From: Sphaeroforma sirkka
Taxonomy: Eukaryota > Opisthokonta > Ichthyosporea > Ichthyophonida
NCBI GenBank assembly: GCA_001586965.3
Contig: LUCW03001856.1
Span: 1-30,509, forward strand
Reading direction: 5' to 3'
DNA: 30,509 bases
Below, in pieces: positions 10,166 through 21,552 of this stretch. Positions within the stretch are counted from its first letter, which is position 1, and each line of letters opens with the position of its first letter. The notes below the pieces were generated by a model. The model was not told the origin of the DNA, ran no database searches, and saw only the letters and a list, made by a program, of their open reading frames with translations. The position numbers and the translations under genes are program-made.

Positions 10166-11116
10166 AAAACAACAGATAAAATACACTTAAAAAAGAGTTA
10201 GAGACCACCAGTGTTGTTTCGATACAAATAAAAATAAAAATAAAAAGCTGTGTAAATATCAGTGTCCAGTCTGATACGATGATAAATATTTACCGCCGGC
10301 GGAGGTTGTATAAGCCAAATAGGGGAGAAAAAAATTACGATTTATTGTATTATTATGTGTTTTTTTATATACGTATTATTATTTTCAAAAACCTGTCTAA
10401 ATACTAGCGTTGGTTAGATGGTAGATTGGCAGAGGGCCAGAGGGCAGAGTCCCCGGCTCCCGACTCCCAGAGTCCAGATTACTGAAATTAGGCTGCATCA
10501 TCTGTGTCCTGTGAACCTGAGATTGTGCTGTAAATGTGAGGCCTGGCTGTCAGCCTACAATCCCTGCATACTCAGACCTCAGGGCTTTTTGGCTCCCTCA
10601 CTGCCATAAATGTATTTTTTGTTTTTGATTTTTGATTTAAAAAATGGCGCCGGGCGCCCTGTGCTGTGACTTGTGTGAAGTTGTGAGTGCCACCCCTCAG
10701 GGCCCTCACAGGCTTATTTACTCACAATTTCATCATTAAACTCGCTGTCAGTGGAGGACTGATTTACTCGACATTTCTTTCTACAAAACATGGACCTCGC
10801 GAAGTTAAAACAGTCATCGAGGTGATTTTTTTATGAAATGACTCGGAGCGACCAGCTGAGCCTGGGGGAATCTGCATGTACATGATGTTCCATTTATAAC
10901 TACTGTGTAGTGATGACTGTCACTGACGGTGAGCAATATAAAATCGAAACCTTGCGCTTGCATTTAGTATATATAGGCTGTTTGACGTATGAATAAACCA
11001 TTTGTGATATTTCAATCCAACAGATTTCGGTATAGTACCAATTTTTAAAGAGGGTGACATAAACATCGGGGATAATTACTTAGCGTAAAGTGACGAAGAA
11101 CAAGTCCCAACTGGGA
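10166..11116. other. Intergenic; possible promoter of the downstream gene
   Basis: Contains (AAATA)n near 10226-10246, a palindrome CCGCCGGCGG near 10292 and a GC-rich patch at 10640-10720 (GGCGCCGGGCGCC). TATA-like words occur at 10936-10943 (CAATATAAAA) and near 10968 (GTATATATAGG), about 150-180 bp before the ATG at 11117. These could serve the PP1-docking gene, but this is unproven. Confidence 0.4.
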
Positions 11117-11929
11117 ATGAGGATCATCGACATGCATACAGACGATAAATTTGATACTAGGCACAAGAGTATACGCTACAATGGCGAGCTTGTGCAGTCC
11201 AACTTTTGTACTACAAATAACGTTACTTTAAAACCTTCTTTTCAATGGAGTTCGTTTTCAAAGTCTTCTTTCATCAATTCCAAGAAGGCAGTTTCTGCAG
11301 AGCGTGTTCAAGTTGTACAGCCGTCTGAGGAGGAGATTATACGTCTTTTTCTTGAACAAACCGAGGTGAGGCATTCACATCCCTGCTCAAATACAGGATC
11401 TGAATTGCACCGACTATCACCAGAAGTTTTACAGCGACTTGAGCGATTAACCTATCTATCGCAGAAGTCCTACAAAGTGCCGAATGAGGAACTTTTTGAG
11501 CGAATACATGATCCTTCAGATTCGGATGATGCGGTCGATATCGATAACTCGCCGACGAATCTCGTTGAGTATACTGCAGAAAATCTAAAAATTGAGTTGC
11601 GCTCTTGTATTAAGAATTGCACCAGAAGAGTGAAAGGGGTTAGAGTAACTTGGGATGAGAAGGTCATGGTGGCACCAACTTTCGGTGCAAATTGGTACGA
11701 TCGTAGAGTACGAAAAGTGAGCAGCATGACAGCGACGGAACAGTACCAAATGTACGAGAACTTGATGAGATTCAAAATCACTGAGATGAGAGTGCACGAA
11801 GATAGCGTGCATAACACAAATACCCACATCTCAACTGCCAGTGGGACAATTGACTATGCTAAAGCGAAAGTTGTGGATTCTATCTTGTCGCAGCACTTAG
11901 TTCATCTTAGGCGATTGATTACGGCGTAA
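11117..11929 (+). CDS. RVxF-type PP1-docking protein, PPP1R15 (GADD34/CReP)-like
   Basis: A long single-exon frame of 270 aa from the first in-frame ATG; the frame stays open about 27 nt further upstream, then meets a TAG. Near residues 176-179 is RVTW followed by DEKVMV, fitting the PP1-docking consensus [KR]VxF/W. The R/K-V-x-F/W-x-E-K-V-x-V spacing is like the core of PPP1R15 proteins, and about 40 residues on comes MRFKI, where the family has an RF-x-x-RI segment. Before it lies an acidic stretch (DPSDSDDAVDID, about residue 132). Family knowledge: PPP1R15 proteins recruit PP1 to dephosphorylate eIF2alpha. AATAAA lies at 11976-11981, 47 nt after the stop. The link rests on a short motif and could be convergence; an unrelated PP1 interactor is the main alternative. 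Confidence 0.5.
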   Translation: MRIIDMHTDDKFDTRHKSIRYNGELVQSNFCTTNNVTLKPSFQWSSFSKSSFINSKKAVSAERVQVVQPSEEEIIRLFLEQTEVRHSHPCSNTGSELHRLSPEVLQRLERLTYLSQKSYKVPNEELFERIHDPSDSDDAVDIDNSPTNLVEYTAENLKIELRSCIKNCTRRVKGVRVTWDEKVMVAPTFGANWYDRRVRKVSSMTATEQYQMYENLMRFKITEMRVHEDSVHNTNTHISTASGTIDYAKAKVVDSILSQHLVHLRRLITA

Positions 11930-11975
11930 AGGAGATTTATCTGCGCCATTAATATCATTTAAAACATAAAATAGG

Positions 11976-11981
11976 AATAAA
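11976..11981 (+). promoter_or_regulatory. Putative polyadenylation signal AATAAA
   Basis: Canonical hexamer 47 nt downstream of the stop codon of the PP1-docking gene and just before the 51-bp tandem repeat. Confidence 0.55.
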
Positions 11982-11985
11982 TAAG

Positions 11986-12087
11986 CTGTCGAACAAAGAT
12001 TCAGTGAGTTACCTAAAATTTCAATCAGATTCAGCTCTGTCGAACAAAGATTCAGTGAGTTACCTAAAATTTCAATCGGATTCAGCT
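11986..12087. repeat. 51-bp tandem duplication
   Basis: Two head-to-tail 51-bp copies (11986-12036 and 12037-12087) beginning CTGTCGAACAAAGATTCAG, with one substitution (CAGATT versus CGGATT). It lies in the likely 3' flank of the PP1-docking gene. The near identity indicates a recent duplication. Confidence 0.95.
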
Positions 12088-13211
12088 GTAAAGCTGAGAC
12101 ATGAAGAGTAGTACAATACAGGGGCATGTTGTAGTATCAACAACGTCCAAATATCAAGGGACTTGTGTCGATAGATGCACATCGTTAACTACAGCGCGCC
12201 TTACAAGAATGCGGCAAATTGACTAACATTCAAAATCACCTGACATGAAACAATGCAGCCTTGCAGCGGATACGCTTAAAAAAAAACGCCTTAGTAGCTT
12301 TGGCATTCCGGTGAAAATGATCTTTTAAGCTCGGTTCATTAACTCGTGAGCTCATGCAGTATACTATATACTGACAGGAGAGAAATCAGGGGCTGTCGAA
12401 CTCCCCTCTTGATCAAGATAAAGTGATGGGAAATATACGGGAGTGTGGATGTACTCTCCAACGTAAATTTACCCGGCAGAAGAGCAAATATTTTGAACTA
12501 CGTACAAGAGCTTAGAACCACCATCTACATCTGATTACATACTATTATCGACTAAGAAGACCATTCAACGCTTATTAGAGCGCACGAAGGGAATACTATC
12601 TTTAAATGTACTGTCGATCGCCATTTGGGTGCATTGTAAACAGTAATAGGACAACGGACTTGCTTTTCGATGTTATTAATTGTCTACAGCCACTGCAGAG
12701 CACAACCCCAAAGATGTCCTTTTTACTCAGTGCATATTGCTTCGATGTCTACGTAACTCGCATCGCCCGCGGTACGAGTAATATATCGTACAAATCGATC
12801 AGTGTCGGCGGAACGGAACACGATGGACAAAGTATTTGCTGTAGAATAATGTTCAACTGGTTAGAGGGTTTGAAATACATCAGGAGATCTTCGAATAGCA
12901 TATACGCCCCAGTCAGATACCGAGTTGTTACGACATTAAGCCAATGACGCCTTGATGTGGAACAATAACTACGCATGTGCGATAGTTTATGAATTCAGAT
13001 TTCGAGCTTTTAAATCTGATTAATCTTTCAAACGCGTGTAGAAAGCAATGAATAATCTAGCTGTCTACAGGATATGAACGATTTGCTCTTGAAAAGTGAC
13101 AACTGGTCGATGGTTGAGCTAATGAGCAATGAGATATTTCCCACAGACACGACTTGGCGTGGTATGGTAAGGTCGTCAGATAGCTAAGGTTGAGACTACA
13201 TGAAACGTATA
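12088..13211. other. Convergent intergenic region, no gene recognised
   Basis: Sequence of ordinary complexity between two convergent genes. A 113-aa frame at 12606-12947 (+) and a 75-aa antisense frame at 12749-12976 were examined; neither shows a recognisable domain or splice continuity with its neighbours. Confidence 0.5.
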
Positions 13212-16200
13212 TCACATAAAATTGTAGTCGTGGTAGATCATACTCACTGAAGCGCAGTCAAAACCTCGGATTCTAAGGGGATATAATCGCCGCAGACACT
13301 TAACCATCGATAATGCAGACAATTTTGTAATCAACCATAAATTCGGCGTGCGCGAAATCATTCTGGCAGACCTGTGACAAAATGCCCTTATGCTTAAACC
13401 TTTGGGCATTTCACACAACCCCATGCACACCCTGCCCAACAAATACCCCGACAACAGCCTGCAGCCAAAACACATGTATATGACACCCACGGAAACAGAG
13501 ATACACCTTCAGGTGCGATGAATATGACCTCCTCGCCTTCCACGAGATATGTTCGAATCCCACCCCACGCCTTCTTCCACTGAGTCCTACAAACCGCAAG
13601 TGACACTTCTAAACACTCGCAATCCTTGTGTGTGTCACCGTGGGGAAGCATTGTGTAATCGCCGTGAGCAAACTTTCGTATCCTTGTTGTTACGCTTGTG
13701 GTGTCCAGGCCGGAGAGTGAATTAACTGCGATTTGAATAGTAGTAAATGAGTGCTCGTCTTAAGTGATGCCATGATGGAACATGGGGCTTGTGCATGCTA
13801 TCTCCGAAGGCAGTTGCTACGCATACAATAAGCGCTATTAATAACATCGCATCAGATTTCCGTACATACATTAACACAACATAAACACGTGCAAGATCGA
13901 TCATTCCTGCGCACTTTAGCGGTGGCGAGTTACTCCTAAACACTCGCACCTCAAATTAGAATCTCTTCCCGAACGCGTACATGAAAAAAGGGAGAAACCG
14001 CACACCAACGCACATCAACTTGTTCTTATATTACGTGCTCATCGCAATCGCTAAGTGGGTGTGACGGTCCGGTGACAGATGCATTCACAGCACCAATTTC
14101 ATACCCAATTCTAAGAAAGCTTTGGAAGACAACAAGCTCTGTAAGTCATGTATAACACCCGAAGGCCTCCCACCGCAGAGTGTTGCGTATTTGGCCTTCA
14201 GTGGTGTGACATCGGTGAGCCAAGCCGTGCCGTTGCCCGCTAAAGCCTCGTCCAATTCTTTAAACTTGCTAGGGATTAGGAAATCCTACGATTGGTAAGC
14301 ACGATCAAAATACCTTAAAAATTGGCATTGTTGTGGACAACGACCGTAGTGCCACCTAGCTGGCGATACGTGCTTTTGGTATAAAATCAGCTAAGAAACC
14401 CAAAGGACATGTAGACATTTACCGTGGACGCGGCGAAAACAATGAGATATGCAACGGGACTGAGTACGTGAGATATCATAAAATGTGAAATACCACGTTC
14501 TCGAGATCGTCACCAGCCAGGAAATCTGTTTTCTTACGCAATTTTTTTTTAACGTTTTTAAAAAAAGTCCATATTGCAATATAGAAAGTTAAAGGCTACC
14601 AAAACACTACAAAGAAATAGAAGTGATTACACGTGCAGCATACAGATACAACAGCATACCTTCAGCTGGATACTTGAATCGTCGGCAAACTTGTCCTGTA
14701 TGTTAGCTTGAATCGGTTTCCTTGATCGGAAGTATTATATTGATTAGATTCACAATGTTTGCGACAAATACGCATGTAATCTGCAGTGTACCATTTCTGG
14801 ATCAGATAAGGTGCTCGATTGCATATTGAACTAATCTCCGGTGAGATACGTTCATATTTGAATACCCCCTCGAATACCTCATTCAAGTCGCATGTAAATA
14901 CACAAAAGTACGACTTTAGGGCCAGCCACTTAGGATATATGGGTTGTATTTATGTGTCTAGTTTAAGAGCCTGATACATAAAACCACTAGCTATGGTATA
15001 TGTTTACAAGATCGCCTCGATTGTCTAATCTGGCTCGTGCGGACTCCCAGCACATCTTGAGGTATTCATTTCGCGGCAGTTTGACGATCGAACTCGGCAT
15101 AAGACAAAGCGTCCGGAAATCTATAACGGAAGCGTCAACCGCTCACCCTGGTTCTCGAGAGTGTCGCTTTCAAAACCGCGATACTATGAATTATCAAAGA
15201 ACTACCACACGAGGTTCGTGTGGAACAAACTGTACGTATGTATGCAATATGTACCTCGCTCCGCTACACACGACAATATCCCTACGCCTTCTATGTCCAA
15301 CTCACCTTAAATACACTTCGTTGATCCAGTCCTCCAAGCACTGTTCGCTCTCACTGCCTGACCGTTCTACTGCTCTCCTGATGGTGTCGTCTGATATATT
15401 GATTTGATCTGCTGCCAGCTGACTACTGCTGACTTTGTCGGCTATGTCAGTTGTGCTTTTGGTGGCAATCGCTGACGGTGAGGTCTTTACCCTATCAGCT
15501 TGCGGTAGTTCGTGGAACCACCCGCCCACAGAATAGCGCGTTCGGTTGCCAATCACCTCCTCCACCTGGGTTCCAGAAGATGCAAGTGTGTGGTTTGAAT
15601 ACATGAGTGTTGAGCTTTAGCATCTCAGTTAACCATTTGCGTTTGTACGTGGAAACGGTTTTTAGAAAAGTTACACATTCGCCACAACTGCCACATGCTA
15701 TTAACTTTTTATATCGCTATCGCTGAATAAACAACTGGACAATTCCGTGTCCGTGCCATGTATGTACATATATAATAGTCATTGTTGATACCCGTTTGCC
15801 ACAAATTCCTGTATTGCCGTGCGCACACTCTACCCCTTCTCCCATTTTCATTGCTACATATGCTTTGTTTTATACTTAAACTATACTGCCTTATGGGCAA
15901 CACGTGCCAGAAGCGCGATTCGACTCGTGGCAGCGATTTTGAGCGGAGATGAACCTCGAAATGTACTTTCAGCCTTGTTTTTGAATCATATTGCACTAGC
16001 ACTAGTCTCGCAAGCGTTCAAATGTGTACGGTGATTGTGTATGCAGTGTGGGCCACACATGCACCACCTGCCACGAGATACCAACCAGTAAGACACACCT
16101 GATGAAAGCTCCTCTCGCTGACTTCAAAGAACGAAAGAGTATTCCAGGTTGGAGGCAGCTTATGCATTGGATTCGGTGTAGGTTCCAGTTTGCCGTCGAC

Positions 16201-18037
16201 ACCAATGACACTGTCATACACTTCCAACGCTCCCCCCTCATCTTTGTCATAGGACCAATCCGCGGGTGATAAATATATGATGAATGCTATTTTACTGCGC
16301 CAGGGAGTGCGATATTCGCAAAAGGATACGAATCATATAATAAGCCGAGTAGAAATAAATAGAGGTGCACGTACTCGAAACTGAAATGCGTTCGCACCTG
16401 GCAATTGTTTGAAATACTTCACGGCAACATATATCTGAACATATTCAAGATGAAATAAACATGCATCGCTCATATACAAGTTTGAGGCCATTCACCACTT
16501 GAGCTCCTAATAGTTTGTAAATTAACAATTGTGTAGCAAATACAAGCAATAAATCTACAAAGCACAATTCCATTTTCTGAGCATATTGGGAGATTGAGCA
16601 TATTGTCTTGCGGAGAGATCATTTGTTCTGGCGAACAGATGAACGCAAATGCACAAACAAACGCACATTTGCATGCAGCCCTACAGCCACTCAAGATACA
16701 AATGCTCACTCCCCATGAGATGCTGTTCAATCACTTAAGATTGCTTGTTCCAGGTGTACAAATACACATGCGCAAGTGCATGTGCTCGCAAGAACATAAA
16801 CGCATACAACTTTTAAAACGCAAACACGAACAGGTACATACCGTCCTTCCAACTGATCGTCGTGACACAGTAGTCGCCCTGTTGGCGGATATCGTGCGCT
16901 GAACAAATTGAGTCTATCGGGATTCAAGTTCATGCCAGTCACCGACTCACAGAACACTCTGACTTCGTCGTACAGCCATGTACGCAGTTGTGCTACGTGT
17001 GGGTGTGCACAGGTCTTCAAATCTACAGAAGAATCGACCGTATGTACGTTTAGCTGACAAATTGTACAAATTGTACGAGACTTGCCATCGAGGAGCAATG
17101 TATGTAGACGCGACGAGATATGGTTGTTTGATCAGACCGTGGAACCCATTTCTTATCTCTAATTAGCCAAACAGGACATTGCTATGTAGGCGAAGATCGT
17201 CACCAGCAATTGAAGAAACAAATCAAACATTTACACACTCGCCAATAAAATAAATCAATGATTCAATATCCCATATTTACAGAACTTGCCGCGATCACTC
17301 AGGCTTTGGCTCGACTGCGATAGATTCATACGTGTGTAATAGCACACCTACCTCTAGATTGCTTGAAGTAGTACAAGTCGTTGTGGTTTTCGTTGTGGGC
17401 CACCTTCTCGAGCTCTCCCATGACACGAGACAAGAATGTGACTTGTCTATCAGCACCATCCACTCTAACTTGATTGGTAGTTGAATCGCTGCCTACGCCC
17501 GTTTTGTGTGAGCTCTCCACGACTCCATTCGTATTCACAGGTATAACATACGGCTGATTCGCCATCACATTGTGTATGGACACTATGCGAAAGGGCGATC
17601 CAAACACGGATACTTCTACATCATCGACTTCGGCAAAGCTGAAGAATATGTACAAGCTCAGCGTAAACTTTCAAAGTGCCTGAAACTGTTTTTTAGCGGG
17701 CGATGCAACCCAGCTGAGAACATATCGTGATGAAACTGAAAGCATAATAGATTTGACCCTTACTAAATTAAGAACGAAGTTGCTGTGCTTAGAAGGCGAC
17801 CATATTTACTGGTTTTAGATGGCTTCAATTCAAACACGACATACTTGCTGCGATATCGTGCTCGTCCTGACCGAAAATGGGTACATATCAAGTTGGTTTA
17901 TTTATATACAGTATACTGTTTAGACGTTTTTATCTCTTTGCTGGTAGATCCATTTATATTTGTAGAGGTTATATAAAAACATTACTATGAAAAGCCTACC
18001 GATGCACGGCAAAGTCCCAAATTTTCGAAACATCCAT
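13212..18037 (-). CDS. OGFOD1: OGFOD1/Tpa1-like 2-oxoglutarate/Fe(II) prolyl 3-hydroxylase, 9 exons
   Basis: Exons on the minus strand, 5' to 3': 18037-18000, 17638-17352, 17022-16842, 16294-16099, 15565-15306, 15092-15008, 14285-14105, 13725-13507, 13399-13212. All introns are GT-AG, phases agree throughout, and the exons sum to 1635 nt (544 aa; human OGFOD1 is 542). Catalytic domain: CHDDQLEGR gives the HxD pair (H162, D164), FFEVSERSFHQ the distal His (H233), and RYSVGGWFHE the 2OG-binding Arg (R244). DWINEVYL links to a second, non-catalytic double-stranded beta-helix (FLIPSKF through WGGIRTYLVEGEE). Family knowledge: hydroxylates ribosomal protein uS12 (RPS23) at a decoding-centre proline and affects termination fidelity. 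An insert of about 40 residues after residue 33 is unusual. Weakest parts are the 38-nt first exon, the 85-nt exon and the last exon, chosen mainly by phase and short similarity. Confidence 0.92.
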
Positions 18038-18530
18038 GTGTGCTCGAGGATTTGCTATTCTTATCATAATTGTTCAATCATTCCTTCCTTGTATCACTGC
18101 AAACTGATTGTGTTGTGCTCGCGCCACATTCGACCTATCAAATTCCGGCCTCTAATCATTGAGGTCAGTGGTTCACAGAGTTATCCTTACTTCATAATAT
18201 ACCACCATTCAGCAATGTTATCGATTTGTTTGTGTACTGAATTTGGTGTAAAGACTCGAAGCTAATTTCATTTGCAGCATCACTGTTTTTCGACAGGTCA
18301 AAAGAATAGACGAATAAATACCGTAGAAGCAACTGCACCATCAATAAGGTTACAAACTATAAACATAATAAAGTTGGAATAAAAACCCAAAAAGCTGATA
18401 TTCAAATACAGCAACCAAATGATGCTACTTTTCCCGTTCAATAACAAATGCCGTGTATATACTATATTTAGCGTTCGTTTTAAATACTCCTAGAACGGGT
18501 ACTTATAGGGCAATCTACACAATTAGCTTT
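18038..18530. other. Upstream flank of the OGFOD1-like gene
   Basis: Non-repetitive sequence that probably holds the minus-strand promoter and 5' UTR. No TATA box or other motif stands out. The 92-aa plus-strand frame overlapping 17987-18265 is antisense to exon 1 and unsupported. Confidence 0.4.
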
Positions 18531-18814
18531 ATATATTTATACGTATATAATATATATATATATATATAAATAAATATAAATAATAACAAGAAAAGTATAT
18601 ATATATATATATATATATATGTGTATGTGTGTGTGTGTGAGAGAGTGTCTGTGTCTGTGTAAGTACATATATGCACGTACATATATATATATATATATTG
18701 ATATATAAATATAAATATTTATATATATATATATTCATACACACATATAAAAACACACACACACATATATACATATATATATATACATATTACATAATAT
18801 GTGTAATATATATA

Positions 18815-18863
<49 letters not shown>

Positions 18864-18933
18864 TATTACGTGATGTGTGTGATGCGTGCGTGTGTGTGAG
18901 TTTGAGTGTGTTGTGCGTGTGTTAGGTAAGTAC

Positions 18934-18964
<31 letters not shown>

Positions 18965-19277
18965 TGTATGATGTGTATGTATACACAATATATATAAACA
19001 CGACGTAATATATATATATATAAAATATATATATATACAATGTATGCGTGTGTGTGCACATATGTGCATCACACACACACACATCATATATATATTATTA
19101 TTATTACATTGCATATATACATATATGATTGCTGTGCGCACACATGCACATGCATACACACACACACGTGTAATATATAAATGTAATAATACACATAATA
19201 TATATGTACATATTGTGTGTATGATACATATATATTATTATATGTATTATATATGTATGTATATATATTGGCTGCGT

Positions 19278-19311
<34 letters not shown>

Positions 19312-19649
19312 ATATATACATAATTATCTTATATATAATATATATATATATATATTATATATATATATATATATATAATAATGCACGTATGTATAATGCA
19401 TACGCACGTATACGTGTGCATTGTTTGTTCTTGGCGTTGCGCGTGTACAACACAAATATAAGGGGCGCACATGCACACACACACACACACACATATATGT
19501 ATATATATAGTTATATGTACATGTATGTGCAATGTGTGTGTATATATATATATATATAATGTATGTGTAAACGTGCGTGTGTGTTTGTATATATATATAC
19601 ATATATATATATATAAACGTGTGTGTGTGTGTGTCTGTGTGTGCGTGGG

Positions 19650-19723
<74 letters not shown>

Positions 19724-19795
19724 ATATGTGTGTGTGCGTGTGGGTGTGTGTGTGATTGTGTATGTGTGTGTGTGTGTGTATATACATATATCGAT
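18530..19795. repeat. Compound (TA)n/(CA)n/(TG)n microsatellite block
   Basis: A 1.27-kb block of dinucleotide repeats with repeated switches between TA, CA and TG runs. Long TA runs lie near 18594-18620, 18819-18860, 19278-19318, 19340-19378 and 19650-19714. Frames up to 181 aa across the block encode only Ile/Tyr/His/Thr/Val/Cys runs and are artefacts. Confidence 0.97.
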
Positions 19796-20560
19796 TGTAG
19801 CGATTGCAGTCCCACTCATCTGTGGAAGTGCAACTGTGGCACACCAAATTACCTCCAGTAGAAACATACAGCATGCATATTCGATATATAAAAGCGTACC
19901 AGTGACACGTAAGCTCATCTCCTTATTCTTGTGCGTAGCAAACATAAGCATATTCGTATTTCTTACATTTTGGTCTCCGCTGCGGCAAAAGCCTCCCGAA
20001 TATTATTTCTAACATGCGAGTTAAGTAACGGAGCGCTCAAGCTCGGTTTTTCTACAAGGAGGGCGTAATTTGAGGCTTCCAACCTGGGGCGCTTATTTTC
20101 GTGCATGCTGGAGAATACAATTTTGGGTAGCTCACAGTTGGTCTCCTAGGTCGCGACTGCGTTCTATAGACCCATACGTAAATAAATGTTATAAATCTGT
20201 ACCGAAGAAAGTAGAAACTGAAAAAGCATCCACGTGCACAGCCTTGTCGATATTTTTTATAATTTATATTATTTTATATCATATGTGGCCTTTTTTATAA
20301 GTGGAACATTTGTATTGTACATATAGCAAATAGCCAAATACAGAACACTGATAGATGGATTTTTTTAAACATATAATCTACATAGTACATATGTACAAGA
20401 CGAGACTCGAGAGTACTGTATAAACTCTAAAATTAAAATGCTAATAGAACATTTTTTAAAAATAGAATCTAATACTCACTATTAGATCCAATAGAGTTTG
20501 ACTTGCACTTATAGGAGTTAGTGGCGGAGCAATACCATTATTTTTGAAAAAATACCTTTT
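19796..20560. other. Intergenic, no feature recognised
   Basis: Ordinary-complexity sequence at 19796-20300, then AT-rich to 20560. Short frames (76-94 aa) extend out of the microsatellite or lack domain signatures. Confidence 0.5.
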
Positions 20561-20960
20561 GAAGTTTTGGCGCGTGATTGATGTTTGTGAATCAGAATGT
20601 GAATTGTGAGACTTGTACATAGGTCCCAGAGACCCAGACTCACAATGAGTCCCAGACACCCAGTTCCGGTGATTTCCCACTTCTGACTACCCACCGGCCC
20701 CGCACCGGGTGTAAGACCCAGCCAGACAGTCTGGTTTGGCATCCGACAACGACGTACACTCCTGAAAAAATGTCGCCGTGACACGTAGTACATGTCGTTT
20801 GGTGTTGTGACAGTCGGGTCTGGGTCAACACCAGGTTTGTCGCCGACACCCGACACCGACCGACATGTCTGACAAAATGTCGTGCCAGCCCAGGTACCGA
20901 ACTTTGACAATTACGGCCACGGAAGAAATGAGTAGCTGTCAGAGGCCCAGGGCCCCTGAC
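20560..20960. repeat. GC-rich cryptically simple island
   Basis: Irregularly repeated words GACCCAG, CCCAGAC, CGACACC, TGTCGCCG and ATGTCG over about 400 bp. Antisense frames of 69-130 aa cross it in several phases, none with a domain. It resembles the other word-repeat islands at 4971-5155 and 7060-7170. Confidence 0.55.
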
Positions 20961-21552
20961 AGCGTGGCCCCGTTAACCACCGAAAATAAAAAATAATTAT
21001 TGTTAGTATAGAACCAAAACCCGTGATAGTTAAAGCCCCTTTTGCTACCGTAAAAGTGAACCAATACCAACAGGTAAATAAGCCTGTTCTAGTTGATTTC
21101 GATTGTCATCCCTAACCCTTTAGCCGATTGCCCCTGACTTCGCGGCTAGTTCCGGCCGCATCCTAGCACACCCGTCGCTCATTGGATTGTGCTGGGTTGG
21201 TGATTCCCCTGCGACTAATTCTATAGCGCCCGTCCATCTCTTCGGTCTGACCATCAGTGATGTTATCTGCCCTGCAGATCACGTGTTAGAGATGTGGTCA
21301 AAACCAAGTAACACTCAATAAAGAGTTTTAGGTCTGAAATAAGTGAATTCAGTCAGAAGTACCATTGGGAATGGCACGCCTGCTATATTTATTATTCACG
21401 ATCCTATGTGGAACGAGGCAGACTTTCTCTACCATAGGATTTTGTGAAAAAACCCGTGTTTATGATTTCGTATGAGTCATCACTTCTATCTTACTGAATT
21501 CTCTATTCCACTAATCAGTCCGGTCGTCTGATCCAGTCCAAAATTCCTCTCT
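20961..21552. other. Sequence replacing the 3' end of retroelement copy A
   Basis: The homology between the two retroelement copies stops at about 21553 here and about 30255 in copy B. Beyond that point copy A continues with unrelated DNA. It holds ATCCTATG and its complement CATAGGAT about 40 bp apart near 21400-21440, but no LTR or integrase. Its origin is unknown. Confidence 0.5.

Noticed and set aside
10418..10609. 63-aa frame in a GC-rich patch
   Set aside because: Short, composed of word repeats, no splice or domain support.
12606..12976. 113-aa plus-strand and 75-aa minus-strand frames as genes or as the OGFOD1 C-terminus
   Set aside because: No domain is recognised and phase does not fit the preceding exon; the 13399-13212 exon fits phase and ends with a plausible terminus.
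14465..14530. Possible minus-strand exon reading DFLAGDDLEN
   Set aside because: It resembles the start of the following OGFOD1 exon only superficially, and including it breaks phase and homology.
15000..15407. 135-aa plus-strand frame
   Set aside because: It lies antisense to OGFOD1 exons and has no family signature.
18529..19874. Long frames up to 181 aa across the microsatellite block
   Set aside because: They encode only dinucleotide-repeat peptides (IYIY, THTH, VCVC) in several phases on both strands.
20070..20300. 76-aa frame
   Set aside because: No recognisable features and no flanking exon or poly(A) evidence.
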